In this document: piece after piece, positions 56,680 through 64,000 of the stretch
How the letters are laid out: every line of letters starts with the position of its first letter
Numbering within the stretch: the stretch's first letter is position 1
From: Brotaphodocola catenula
Lineage (GTDB): Bacteria; Bacillota; Clostridia; Lachnospirales; Lachnospiraceae
Length of the DNA stretch: 64,000 nt
Assembly (NCBI GenBank): GCA_020686985.1
Contig: JAJEPU010000014.1
Location: 1-64,000, forward strand
Direction of reading: 5' to 3'
Made by a program: the position numbers and the translations under genes
The notes under the pieces: model-generated
Seen by the model: only the letters and a program-made list of their open reading frames with translations
The model's database searches: none
Told to the model about the DNA's origin: nothing

Positions 56680-57618
56680 ATGGCAAAGAAAAGAATCGTC
56701 ATGGCCCTTGGCCACAACGCACTGGGAACGAATCTTCCTGAGCAGAAGGCAGCAGTAGGCCCGACCGCTCGGGTAATCGCAGATTTTATTCAGAATGGCT
56801 GGCAGGTTGCGATCGTACACAGCAACGCTCCGCAGGTTGGCATGATTCATACCGCAATGAATGAACTGTGCAAGAATCACGTAAATGAGGGATATACACC
56901 GGCTCCGATGTCTGTCTGCTCTGCTATGAGCCAGGGTTATATCGGATACGATTTACAGAGCGGAATCCGCTCCGAACTGCTCAGACGTGGAATCTACAAA
57001 CCAGTTTCCACGATCCTGACTCAGGTTATGGTAGATCCTTATGATGAGTCTTTCTATAACCCGATTAAGAAGATCGGCCGTTACATGACAAGAGAGGAAG
57101 CCGATGCCGAGGAGGCTAAGGGCAACTATGTGACCGAGGTTCCGGAAAAGGGATTCCAGAGAATCGTCTCCTCCCCGAAGCCGGTTGCGATCGTAGAGAT
57201 CGATGCTATCCGCGCTCTGCTCGACGCAGACCAGATCGTCATCTCCTGTGGCGGTGGCGGTATCCCGGTTCTTGAGCAGGGTTCCAACTTAAAGGGCGCA
57301 AGTGCTGTCATCGAGAAAGATCTGACAAGCGGACTTCTCGCAAAGGAAGTCGACGCCGATGTACTGATGCTCGTCACCACCGTTGACAACGTCATGCTCA
57401 ACTACGGCACCCCGGATGCAAAGCCGATCGAGCACATGACTGTCGCTGAGGCTGAGGAATACATCCGCCAGGGTCAATTCGAGAGTGCTTCCATGCTTCC
57501 GAAAGTAGAGGCTGCTCTCTCCTTCATCAAGGCTGGAAATGGTCGCAATGCGATCATTACCTCGATGGAGCACGCTCAGGACAGCATCAGCGGACACGCC
57601 GGAACCACAATCGAATAA
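56680..57618 (+). CDS. arcC: Carbamate kinase
   Basis: 312 residues from the ATG at 56680 (MAKKRIVMALGHNALG), spaced six bases from AGAGGT; an ATG six bases earlier is too close. Amino-acid kinase fold with GHNALG, GGGGIPV and TTVDNVMLNYG-type motifs. Makes ATP from carbamoyl phosphate at the end of the arginine deiminase, agmatine or purine fermentation routes. No arcA or arcB is adjacent. Own promoter and terminator. Confidence 0.94.
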   Translation: MAKKRIVMALGHNALGTNLPEQKAAVGPTARVIADFIQNGWQVAIVHSNAPQVGMIHTAMNELCKNHVNEGYTPAPMSVCSAMSQGYIGYDLQSGIRSELLRRGIYKPVSTILTQVMVDPYDESFYNPIKKIGRYMTREEADAEEAKGNYVTEVPEKGFQRIVSSPKPVAIVEIDAIRALLDADQIVISCGGGGIPVLEQGSNLKGASAVIEKDLTSGLLAKEVDADVLMLVTTVDNVMLNYGTPDAKPIEHMTVAEAEEYIRQGQFESASMLPKVEAALSFIKAGNGRNAIITSMEHAQDSISGHAGTTIE

Positions 57619-57646
57619 CAAATCAACCAAATTCGTTCTATTACAC

Positions 57647-57689
57647 AAAAATACCACGTCTGATCTCATTCATCAAACGTGGTATTTTT
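57647..57689. terminator. Bidirectional terminator between arcC and the COG0523 genes
   Basis: AAAAATACCACGT (57647-57659) pairs with ACGTGGTATTTTT (57677-57689), T-runs on both strands. Confidence 0.85.
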
Positions 57690-57732
57690 ATTTATGCATT
57701 TCTCACGCGCTCACCGGCACGTTTCTTTAGGT

Positions 57733-58683
57733 TTAGCCGAACTGTACAACATCCTTGATCGGCTGTGCCGGCTCAACGGACTCTGCATAGAGCACCGGTC
57801 CCTTGCCGTCGTAATCCTGCCAGAATTCCAGCTCCACTCTCGCGCGAACCTTCACCCACTGCTTCGTCTCCAGATTCTTTGCCTCTTTCGCCTTGCAGAT
57901 ATAGCCGAGGAACGTCATATCCTCTGCACAGCAGGTCATCGCCATACGTCCCGGAACAAAATAGTTCTTCGGGAAATTCGGGGATTTCAGTACCATTCCG
58001 GTAAACTCCACAACCTTGCCCACATAGCGATCCGGCTTATCCATACAATCGATGTACCAAATTCCGTAGTCCTCCGGCTTGATCTCGATCACCGGTGCAT
58101 TGACATCGTAAGGAAGATCTTCCTCGGAGATCTCATTGATCTCACCGTTCTCATCCTCAAAGACAATCTCGCACTTCGTGTTCATCGACTTGAGCAGACG
58201 CTTATAGCGGTCAAGATCCTCAATACCGTCACAGCGGTTGCAAATGATCAGCTCAGAATTGCGTACCATTGCAGCCAGAAGAGACTTCATATTCTTCGCA
58301 TAGAGATCGAAGGTCGTCATATCTACGATCGTGATCTGCTGATAGAGATTCCAGTCATTCGGCAGTTTTAAATCATCCTGATTCCACATACCGTTCCACT
58401 CGATCAGAACACGCTCCGGATTGTAGAGAAGCTCCAGTTCGGTCAAACGCTCCGGATTCATCTCCTCAAGACTGTCCACATAGACAACGGAAGTCCGGGT
58501 CTTCTTCAGCAGTTCCTCATCGTACTCATTTTCTCCCTCCTCGCAGACAATCAGAAGAGTCTTGCCCTCTGCCTGAAAATAGTCCTGCTCCATCGTAAAA
58601 GAGAGAAATTCGGTTTTTCCGGCTTCCAGAAATCCGTTAATCAGAAATACTGGCATAACGCCATCGTCAATCGTCGGTCCCAT
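57733..58683 (-). CDS. COG0523-like GTPase fused to a DUF1980/TIGR03943-type domain
   Basis: 316 residues. The N-terminal G3E GTPase has Walker A NGFLEAGKTEF (16-26), and IICNRCDG as the guanine-specificity-like site. The CxCC metal motif of standard COG0523 proteins is missing. From about residue 210 the sequence VVEFTGMVLKS, YFVPGRMAMTCCAEDMTFLGYIC (cited in part) resembles the C-terminal domain of the TIGR03943/DUF1980 (YcgQ) family, which works with permeases in metal handling. Downstream partner of the His-rich COG0523 gene, 14 bases apart. Confidence 0.75.
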   Translation of the reverse strand: MGPTIDDGVMPVFLINGFLEAGKTEFLSFTMEQDYFQAEGKTLLIVCEEGENEYDEELLKKTRTSVVYVDSLEEMNPERLTELELLYNPERVLIEWNGMWNQDDLKLPNDWNLYQQITIVDMTTFDLYAKNMKSLLAAMVRNSELIICNRCDGIEDLDRYKRLLKSMNTKCEIVFEDENGEINEISEEDLPYDVNAPVIEIKPEDYGIWYIDCMDKPDRYVGKVVEFTGMVLKSPNFPKNYFVPGRMAMTCCAEDMTFLGYICKAKEAKNLETKQWVKVRARVELEFWQDYDGKGPVLYAESVEPAQPIKDVVQFG

Positions 58684-58697
58684 TGATTACTCCTGTT

Positions 58698-59909
58698 TTA
58701 ATTTTTCTTAAATGCCTTGTTCAGCTCGTCTTCCTTCAGCTTTGCACCGATTACGCACACTTTTCCAGTGTAATCCGGTGCTCCGGTGCGGATCTCATAC
58801 TCCTCCGGTACCAGATCAAAGTAGAACCACTCGCCCTGCTTCTCACTGTTCGGAAGCATACCCTTTGCACGCAGAACATCGCCGTAACCGTTTCCGTAAG
58901 CAAGCTCATCAAGAATTGCCTCCAGATCTTCCTTTGTGCAAGGAATCGTGGTCTCCATGCCCCAGCTTGTGAAGACCTCATCTGCATGATGATGGTGATG
59001 ATCATGTCCGCATCCGCACTCGCCATCATGGTCGTGATGATGATGATGCTCATGCTCCTCATGATCGTGGTCATCATGATCATGGTCGTGGTCGTGATGG
59101 TCATGTCCGCATCCACATCCGCACTCGTCGTCATCATCGTGATGATGGTGATGATGCTCATGCTCCTCATGATCGTGATCGTCATGATCATGGTCATGGT
59201 CATGATGATCATGTCCGCATCCACATCCGCACTCGTCGTCATCATCGTGATGATGGTGATGATGCTCCTCAAACTGAGCCTTTGCCTGTGCCATCAGCTC
59301 TTCCATCATCGTATCCGGCTTCTCGATCAGTTCCAGAAGCTGTGCACCGCCGAGCTGTTCTACCGGGGTTGTCACGATCGTCGCGTTCGGGTTCTGCTCA
59401 CGAAGCATCTTTACATCTGCCTCTACCTTCTTTGCATCTGCAACATCGGTACGGCTCAGAACGATCGTTCCGGCATTCTCAACCTGGTTGTTGAAGAACT
59501 CACCGAAGTTCTTCATGTACATCTTGCACTTGCAAGCATCTACAATCGTAACGGCGCTGTTCAGCTTCACTTCCAGATTCTTGGCAACGTCACGAACTGC
59601 GTTCATGACATCAGACAGCTTGCCTACGCCTGACGGTTCAATGATCACGCGATCCGGCTGATACTTCGTCAGAACTTCCTCGAGAGATTTTCCGAAGTCA
59701 CCTACCAGAGAACAGCAGATGCATCCGGAGTTCATCTCACGGATCTCAATACCGGAATCCTTCAGGAATCCGCCGTCGATTCCGATCTCACCAAACTCAT
59801 TCTCAATCAGAACAACCTGCTCACCAGCAATTGCCTCTTTTAAAAGTTTTTTAATAAATGTTGTTTTTCCGGCTCCAAGGAAACCGGAGATAATATCAAT
59901 CTTTGTCAT
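58698..59909 (-). CDS. COG0523 (CobW/ZigA-type) metallochaperone GTPase with a His-rich repeat
   Basis: 403 residues from the ATG at 59909 (MTKIDIISGFLGAGKTTF), start with GAAGG site. Walker A GFLGAGKTT, metal-binding GCICC (CxCC type), SRTDVAD-like G4, then a His/Asp/Cys repeat region at about 211-308, and the C-terminal CobW_C domain. Probably delivers zinc or another divalent metal to client proteins, using the repeat as a metal store. First of a two-gene operon with the DUF1980-fused GTPase. Confidence 0.92.
   Translation of the reverse strand: MTKIDIISGFLGAGKTTFIKKLLKEAIAGEQVVLIENEFGEIGIDGGFLKDSGIEIREMNSGCICCSLVGDFGKSLEEVLTKYQPDRVIIEPSGVGKLSDVMNAVRDVAKNLEVKLNSAVTIVDACKCKMYMKNFGEFFNNQVENAGTIVLSRTDVADAKKVEADVKMLREQNPNATIVTTPVEQLGGAQLLELIEKPDTMMEELMAQAKAQFEEHHHHHHDDDDECGCGCGHDHHDHDHDHDDHDHEEHEHHHHHHDDDDECGCGCGHDHHDHDHDHDDHDHEEHEHHHHHDHDGECGCGHDHHHHHADEVFTSWGMETTIPCTKEDLEAILDELAYGNGYGDVLRAKGMLPNSEKQGEWFYFDLVPEEYEIRTGAPDYTGKVCVIGAKLKEDELNKAFKKN
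58985..59275 (-). repeat. 111-bp tandem repeats encoding a His/Asp/Cys array
   Basis: Two nearly identical 111-bp units (37 residues each: six His, four Asp, then ECGCGCG and alternating His/Asp) and a third shortened unit. DNA identity between units is far higher than protein need, pointing to recent duplication. Confidence 0.85.
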
Positions 59910-60027
59910 GATTCTGCCTTCTTTCCAAATGATTATTTTCTCACAAAATGGACGGAAAGTCAAGTTTCCGTCTCATTTCGGATTTTACAGATTCTGTTTT
60001 GTGATTACCGTTCAGGAAATTAAATTC

Positions 60028-60414
60028 TTAAGGATTCTTCTTTTCCTTCTCTTCTCGCTCAATCATATAGCGGTTGATTCCGTCGACAACATCCTGATCA
60101 AGAATGTGTTCCATTCGACATGCATTTGCCTCCGCCTGCTCCTTCGGAACCCCGGTCACCTCCTGCAAAAATGCAGTCAGAAGACGATGACGACCATAAA
60201 CAGCTTCCGCCTTTGCGAGACCTTCCGGTGTCAGTATGATCCCACCAGACGGCTCCATCTCAATAAATCCATCTTCTCTGAGTATTCCCATTGCACGGCT
60301 GACACTCGGCTTACTGAAATTCAGCTCACGCGCAATATCTATCGAGCGAACCGTCCCCTTTCGCTCTTTCAAGATCAGTATTGTTTCCAGATAATTTTCT
60401 CCTGATTCGTGCAT
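60028..60414 (-). CDS. DtxR/MntR-family metal-dependent repressor
   Basis: 128 residues. N-terminal winged helix (about 5-60: TVRSIDIARELNFSKPSVSRAM) and the metal/dimerisation region with HRLLTAFLQEVTG and CRMEHILDQD, which contains the expected Glu, Cys and His ligands. No SH3-like third domain, as in MntR. Likely controls iron or manganese genes nearby, such as the DUF3793-flavodoxin operon. Confidence 0.88.
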   Translation of the reverse strand: MHESGENYLETILILKERKGTVRSIDIARELNFSKPSVSRAMGILREDGFIEMEPSGGIILTPEGLAKAEAVYGRHRLLTAFLQEVTGVPKEQAEANACRMEHILDQDVVDGINRYMIEREEKEKKNP

Positions 60415-60496
60415 TCAAATCCCTCCCGCATCATACTAGCTACTATCATATACGAATTTTCTCGTTCCGTCTAGTGGTGTAATGAAAGAAAAAGAA

Positions 60497-60537
60497 AAAC
60501 GGAATCTCCGTTCCCTCAGAAATTCCGTTTCTTTTTT
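60497..60537. terminator. Bidirectional terminator between the two metal regulators
   Basis: AAACGGAAT (60497-60505) pairs with ATTCCGTTT (60522-60530), then CTTTTTTT. Confidence 0.75.
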
Positions 60538-60655
60538 TCATCCCTATATGGTTTCTCATTCCTGCACTCTATCAAATTTTCTTTTCTTGAAAATTCTTAT
60601 CCACATCCAGCAACGATTCTCCCATTCTTAATCATTCTTAATCTTCCGAAAACCT

Positions 60656-60925
60656 CTATGCGGTTGCCACTGCATTGGTACAGTCAATTCGATACATGTT
60701 CTTGCGCTGAATCAGTCCTGCCTCCTCAAGTGTCTTCACCAGGCGGTAAACCGTTGCCATTCCGATCGTCGGATCATGCTTTGCTGCGCGATAATAAATT
60801 TCCTTGCAGCAGCTACATTCATCCTGAAGAATGATATCAATCAGCAGTTGTCTCTGACTGGTAATTCTACACCCGTTCTTCTTTAATTCCTGTATAATAA
60901 ATCCTTTCTTAGTCTCGACAGACAT
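60656..60925 (-). CDS. Very short Fur-family protein (DNA-binding domain only)
   Basis: 89 residues. The winged helix of Fur is complete (ITSQRQLLIDIILQD, IGMATVYRLVKTLEEAGLI), including a CSCCKEIY segment, but the usual C-terminal dimerisation and His-rich metal domain (about 50-60 residues) is absent. The reading frame ends cleanly, its promoter overlaps a Fur-box-like site, and an ATG with AGGAGG-like site starts it, so it is probably expressed. It may need another partner or bind as a monomer pair. Confidence 0.75.
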   Translation of the reverse strand: MSVETKKGFIIQELKKNGCRITSQRQLLIDIILQDECSCCKEIYYRAAKHDPTIGMATVYRLVKTLEEAGLIQRKNMYRIDCTNAVATA

Positions 60926-61044
60926 GTTTTACCTCCTTCTTCTCCCTTTTTGTAAATATTCGTGTATTTGCGAAAATACGTTTTACTTTTAGATAACGCT
61001 TCTAATTGTTTCCTCTTTATCAACGTTTCTCAGTCTTATTTGAG

Positions 61045-61095
61045 ACTGATTATCATTTTCATAGTTATCATACGCTAACTCTTTTGAAAAGTCAA
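61045..61095 (-). promoter_or_regulatory. Promoter and Fur-box-like operator of the short fur gene
   Basis: Minus-strand TTGACT (61090-61095), 17 bases, TATGAT (61067-61072). Just downstream, TGAAAATGATAATCAGT (61045-61061) matches a Fur box at about 15 of 17 positions, suggesting autoregulation. A GTTAGC half-site lies in the spacer. Confidence 0.6.
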
Positions 61096-61170
61096 GCTGA
61101 TTTTTTTCATTTTTTCCCATTTTTTTCAAAAGTACAGCTGCACATTTTTCTTCATAAAAAGCCTAAAAAA

Positions 61171-61219
61171 GAGCGGGCAGACTCATCCTGCGTATTCCCG
61201 CAGAAAAATCTGACCGCTC
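61171..61219 (-). terminator. Flavodoxin terminator
   Basis: GAGCGGGCAGA (61171-61181) pairs with TCTGACCGCTC (61209-61219), with an inner CTGCG/CGCAG stem; T-run on the minus strand. Confidence 0.75.
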
Positions 61220-61333
61220 GATTCTTCATTTCCAGTCTTTTGCAAACTGCTTCGGTCTTCCTCCGTTTTCACGGACTTTTCCCCGGACTGTCTGCACAGA
61301 CAAACTACTGTCTTATACTTGTTTTATGATTGA

Positions 61334-61762
61334 TTACAGGTTTGCAAGCTCAGCACCGATTGCCTTGCACTTGTCAAGAGCCTCATCATCCGGAGTCAGA
61401 TTTGCAATGCAATCCTCTCCGCCGATTACCTTAGCACCTGCCTCTTCCATACGGCCGGTCCAGGTGCGAATCCACTCGCCGTCACCCCAGTCATAGGAGC
61501 CGAACAGAGCGATCGTCTTTCCGCTTGCAAATGCCTCTACCTGAGTTACGAAATCATCCATCTCGGAATCCAGCTCCTCAGCACCCATTGCAGATGCGCC
61601 GAGAGCAAATGCCGGTACATCCTTCAGTGCGCTTGCATCTGCGCTTGCTACCTCAACAACATGAGCGGTTGCTCCAGCGGACTCTGCGCCTGCGCCAACT
61701 GCCTCTGCCATTGCCTGGGTATTTCCGGTACTGCTCCAGTATACTACATAAACATCCTTCAT
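61334..61762 (-). CDS. Flavodoxin
   Basis: 142 residues. FMN phosphate loop YWSSTGNTQAMA and the isoalloxazine loops GASAMGAEELD and GSYDWGDGEW. Low-potential electron carrier that replaces ferredoxin when iron is scarce. 37 bases after the DUF3793 gene on the same strand, so in its operon and likely under the iron-type operator at 62451-62479. Confidence 0.94.
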   Translation of the reverse strand: MKDVYVVYWSSTGNTQAMAEAVGAGAESAGATAHVVEVASADASALKDVPAFALGASAMGAEELDSEMDDFVTQVEAFASGKTIALFGSYDWGDGEWIRTWTGRMEEAGAKVIGGEDCIANLTPDDEALDKCKAIGAELANL

Positions 61763-61799
61763 TTCTGTTCTCTCCTTTTTTGATTCTTTTATTTATAAT

Positions 61800-62390
61800 T
61801 TAAGAAACTGCAACCTGACCGAGCGCATAGCCATTCATGATCTCCTGCATGGCCTGCTCCTTTGCCTCGTCGTAGACACGGAAGGTTCTCTCCGCCTCCT
61901 GTGGGTTGTGGTAGACTTTCCAATATCTCGATGCCAGACTGTTCTGACCGGCATTCTCAATAAATCCCTCCACATCCTCAAGCGGATACTCGAGAAGAAC
62001 TCCTAGCTCATGTGGGAACTCTCCCCTTGCCTGTGCGTACAGCCGGTATCTCTCTCTCAGTCTCTTTAACACCGAGCCGACGTCAAAACAGGTATATCCA
62101 TATCGATATAAGAACTTTCGTATTTTCTCCTGACACAGATGAGTCCGCAGACGGTCAAAGCGATATAAAAACAGGACTTCCTTCACTCCATCCGAGTACA
62201 AAGGCACGCAGACAATTCTGCTCCTCTTGAGATATGCACGGATCTTCAACCAGCTTCCCTGCTTCACAGAAATCAGATTTGACATCTTGACTCCCTTTAA
62301 AACCGGTGCACACTGCGTCACAACCTGAAAGCCCAATTTTGCTTCCGGCGTACAGTTATTTAAAAAAGAAAGCATCGTCTCAACCGGCAT
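61800..62390 (-). CDS. DUF3793-family protein
   Basis: 196 residues. The core GEFPHELGVLLEYPLEDVEGFIEN and YWKVYHNPQEAERTF (both cited in part) match the DUF3793 pattern, a cytosolic protein often next to flavodoxin and iron-regulated genes in Clostridia. Biochemical role unknown. First gene of the operon; its promoter carries the palindrome GTTAGC-ATAA-GCTAAC. Confidence 0.85.
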   Translation of the reverse strand: MPVETMLSFLNNCTPEAKLGFQVVTQCAPVLKGVKMSNLISVKQGSWLKIRAYLKRSRIVCVPLYSDGVKEVLFLYRFDRLRTHLCQEKIRKFLYRYGYTCFDVGSVLKRLRERYRLYAQARGEFPHELGVLLEYPLEDVEGFIENAGQNSLASRYWKVYHNPQEAERTFRVYDEAKEQAMQEIMNGYALGQVAVS

Positions 62391-62450
62391 ATCTGTTCCT
62401 CCTGTTCATTTCTTCTCCGTTTGGTTTTTCTCTCCTGTTCGGATGGATAT

Positions 62451-62479
62451 ATGTTAGCATAAGCTAACTCGTACGTCAA
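62451..62479 (-). promoter_or_regulatory. Promoter with palindromic operator for the DUF3793-flavodoxin operon
   Basis: Minus-strand TTGACG (62474-62479), 17 bases, TAACAT (62451-62456). The palindrome GTTAGC-N4-GCTAAC (62453-62468) fills the spacer and overlaps the -10. Its TTAGn6CTAA core resembles DtxR-type boxes. Confidence 0.65.
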
Positions 62480-62685
62480 CGCTCTTATCCGCCACATTTT
62501 CTCAACTGAGAAAATCTAATCGTTAGAGAGTATCTTCTTACTTCTTATATCTTCTTATTCTTACTCTTTCTTAACGTTTTCTTACCCGTATTGATTTTCT
62601 TCTGATTTCCTGATATATGTTTTACAGAATCTTTCATTTTTATTCCATCAAAAAGAATTCGTTTTTTCACAAGAGAGGACTTGTT

Positions 62686-63528
62686 ATGAATATCGAAAAT
62701 ATAACAGACTTGCCACAGACAAAATATCGCATCGGGGATGTCGCGGAGCTTATCGGAATGAGCCGGGACAGCCTGCGATACTATGAAAAACGAGGGCTTC
62801 TCCCCTCAAAGAAAGAAGACAACGGCTATCGCTACTACACAGAGGAAGATCTCGGACGACTGATCTCCATCCTCTATCAGCGAAAGATGGGACTGGGACT
62901 TGACAAGATTGCTCTCGGATTTCAGGAATCCTCCTCCGATCAGTCAAAGATCTGTCGAATGAGAGAACAGCTTGCAAGAGAGAAAGAAGAAATCCGCGAA
63001 CACCAGCGCGCAATCGCCCGCCTTCAAATGAGTCTTGAAGACTACGAACTGATCCACCGTCACAGCGAAGAGATCATCGCCAAGGACTTTCCTGCCTCCT
63101 ATGTCATTCTCCCGGAAACAGGCTTCTCGGAGGGGATCACACAGTGGTTTCGCCTCGCCTCCCGCTATCCGGGGCTTGACATGATGTACGTCTTTGACAC
63201 TTACACCTGGAACCGGGAGGGCGACGAGATCAATCTCCACTATCAGAAGAGTCTGATGATCTTAAAGAAGGAATTCCGCGATTTCGTTGAATATCCGTTC
63301 TCCGAGACTTCGACTCCTCTCATCGAATCCTTCCCCTGCCTCTGCGCCTTCTCAAACTCCAGGAAACGCCTTCCACCGGAAGAACAGGTGCGCGCCCTCC
63401 TCGACACTGCAAAAGCCCAGGGACTGACTCCTGGTCCTGAGCTTTACTGCACCTTCATCGGAAAAAGCGAGCATGAGGAGCAGATTTTCTACGAGCTCCA
63501 GCTCTATCTCCCCGTAGCCCAGAAGTGA
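62686..63528 (+). CDS. MerR-family regulator
   Basis: 280 residues from the ATG at 62686 (MNIENITDLPQ) with AGAGAGGA upstream. MerR winged helix (about 12-80: YRIGDVAELIGMSRDSLRYY), a coiled-coil linker (about 80-125), then a GyrI-like or small-ligand-binding domain. No Cys cluster at the dimer interface, so a drug or metabolite sensor is likelier than a metal sensor. Target genes not visible. Confidence 0.85.
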   Translation: MNIENITDLPQTKYRIGDVAELIGMSRDSLRYYEKRGLLPSKKEDNGYRYYTEEDLGRLISILYQRKMGLGLDKIALGFQESSSDQSKICRMREQLAREKEEIREHQRAIARLQMSLEDYELIHRHSEEIIAKDFPASYVILPETGFSEGITQWFRLASRYPGLDMMYVFDTYTWNREGDEINLHYQKSLMILKKEFRDFVEYPFSETSTPLIESFPCLCAFSNSRKRLPPEEQVRALLDTAKAQGLTPGPELYCTFIGKSEHEEQIFYELQLYLPVAQK

Positions 63529-63534
63529 AACAAA

Positions 63535-63621
63535 AACAGACAGCTCCTCTGATCTCTCCACGGCACAATCACACTACCTGCCATACAGATCGATCTTTGG
63601 AACTGTCTGTTGTTGTTTTTT
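63535..63621 (+). terminator. Terminator of the MerR gene
   Basis: AACAGACAG (63535-63543) pairs with CTGTCTGTT (63603-63611) across a long loop, followed by TTTTTTT near 63615. Confidence 0.45.
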
Positions 63622-63758
63622 TAGAAAGTTTTTTTAAGAATGTGCTTCGGCAACCATCTGCTCCTGCGCCGAGTGCGCATCTTTGTTCCACTGCGGTCGG
63701 TGCATAACAAGCGCCACTGGCGCTTTGCACCCCAATCCTATGAAATAAAAAAAGGACA

Positions 63759-64000
63759 TTACTCCCCAATCGAAGTCACTTCATAACCGGCTCTCTCCAC
63801 GCGGGCCTTCACATCTGCGGAATCGATCTTTCGATCATAAGAAACAATCGCCTCTCCGTGCTTGAGATTGACTTTTGCGGAAGCTCCGTCAATCTTGTTG
63901 ATCACCTCTGTCACACGATTTACACAGTGCTGGCAGGACATCCCCTTGATATGAACCGTCATCTTTCCGATCACCGGATTTTCTAACTTCTTCTCCTCTG
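63759..64000 (-). CDS. Heavy-metal-associated (HMA) domain, probably the C-terminus of a larger protein (partial)
   Basis: The HMA copper/zinc-binding fold is complete: MTVHIKGMSCQHCVNRVTEVI with the CxxC motif (cited in part) and the ending GYEVTSIGE. The frame stays open without a stop to the window edge, with residues EEKKLENPVIGK before the domain. It is therefore likely the tail of a protein such as a metal P-type ATPase that continues beyond 64000; a stand-alone CopZ from ATG 63962 or GTG 63974 is the alternative, but their ribosome binding sites are weak. Confidence 0.75.
   Translation of the reverse strand, partial: EEKKLENPVIGKMTVHIKGMSCQHCVNRVTEVINKIDGASAKVNLKHGEAIVSYDRKIDSADVKARVERAGYEVTSIGE

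Larger units (their letters stand above)
60926..61333. other. Regulatory gap between fur-like gene and flavodoxin
   Basis: About 400 bases with the fur-like promoter and operator (61045-61095) and the flavodoxin terminator (61171-61219). Nothing recognised in 61220-61333. Confidence 0.5.

Noticed and set aside
58683-59633. Met/Val-rich ORF on the plus strand
   Set aside because: It is the antisense reading of the His/Asp repeat of the COG0523 gene.

Overview
The window looks like a piece of chromosome from a Clostridia gut bacterium, most likely a member of the Lachnospiraceae. The reasons are Gram-positive ribosome binding sites and promoters, a CIRCE-controlled groES-groEL, a Mini-III RNase next to cysS and rlmB, a YtvI-like sporulation membrane protein, DUF3793 beside flavodoxin, and a resident Tn916-family element. 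This is inferred from gene content only; no taxonomic search was run.

Layout. (1) Bases 1-3250 are a scrambled, AT-rich accessory segment: the end of a transposase, a leftward two-gene operon (2-TM SLATT-like protein plus reverse transcriptase), a decayed gene and palindromic debris. The operon is preceded by a compact, strongly folded 122-nt element closed by a 12-bp inverted repeat. A good promoter places the transcript start at the first base of that repeat. The arrangement resembles retron and other defence-RT systems and is the most interesting item here. (2) Bases 3251-21883 are an integrative and conjugative element of the Tn916 family, about 18.6 kb. It has the DUF961 pair, FtsK-like coupling protein, oriT, MobT relaxase, two ArdA antirestriction proteins, TcpE, VirB4-like ATPase, VirB6-like protein, NlpC/P60 hydrolase, TcpC and the orf9/orf7/orf8 regulators. 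The tet(M) position holds a TetR regulator divergent from a small Cys2 Ntn hydrolase. The integration module (DUF3173 excisionase plus tyrosine integrase) differs from that of Tn916. The element sits at the 3' end of guaA; an 11-bp direct repeat marks both ends. An 11-bp-period repeat pair just outside the left end suggests that an older guaA island, possibly the carrier of the RT module, lies in tandem.

(3) Bases 21872-64000 are core chromosome, mostly on the minus strand: guaA, ytvI, hisC, an aminotransferase, a polysaccharide polymerase-like membrane protein, ptsH-ptsI, the cdaA-cdaR cyclic-di-AMP locus, guaB, groES-groEL, a MocR regulator, glnS, tRNA-Thr, ldh, the ispF/cysS/mrnC/rlmB cluster, lipid and envelope genes, tRNA-Met and tRNA-Val, and carbamate kinase. 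The right end is a metal-homeostasis neighbourhood: two COG0523 GTPases (one with a His-rich tandem repeat), a DtxR-type and a very short Fur-type regulator, a DUF3793-flavodoxin operon behind a perfect palindromic operator, a MerR regulator and a heavy-metal-associated domain running off the edge.

The ICE genes form one long conjugation operon with overlapping or closely spaced reading frames. The chromosomal genes form short operons separated by clear intrinsic terminators.
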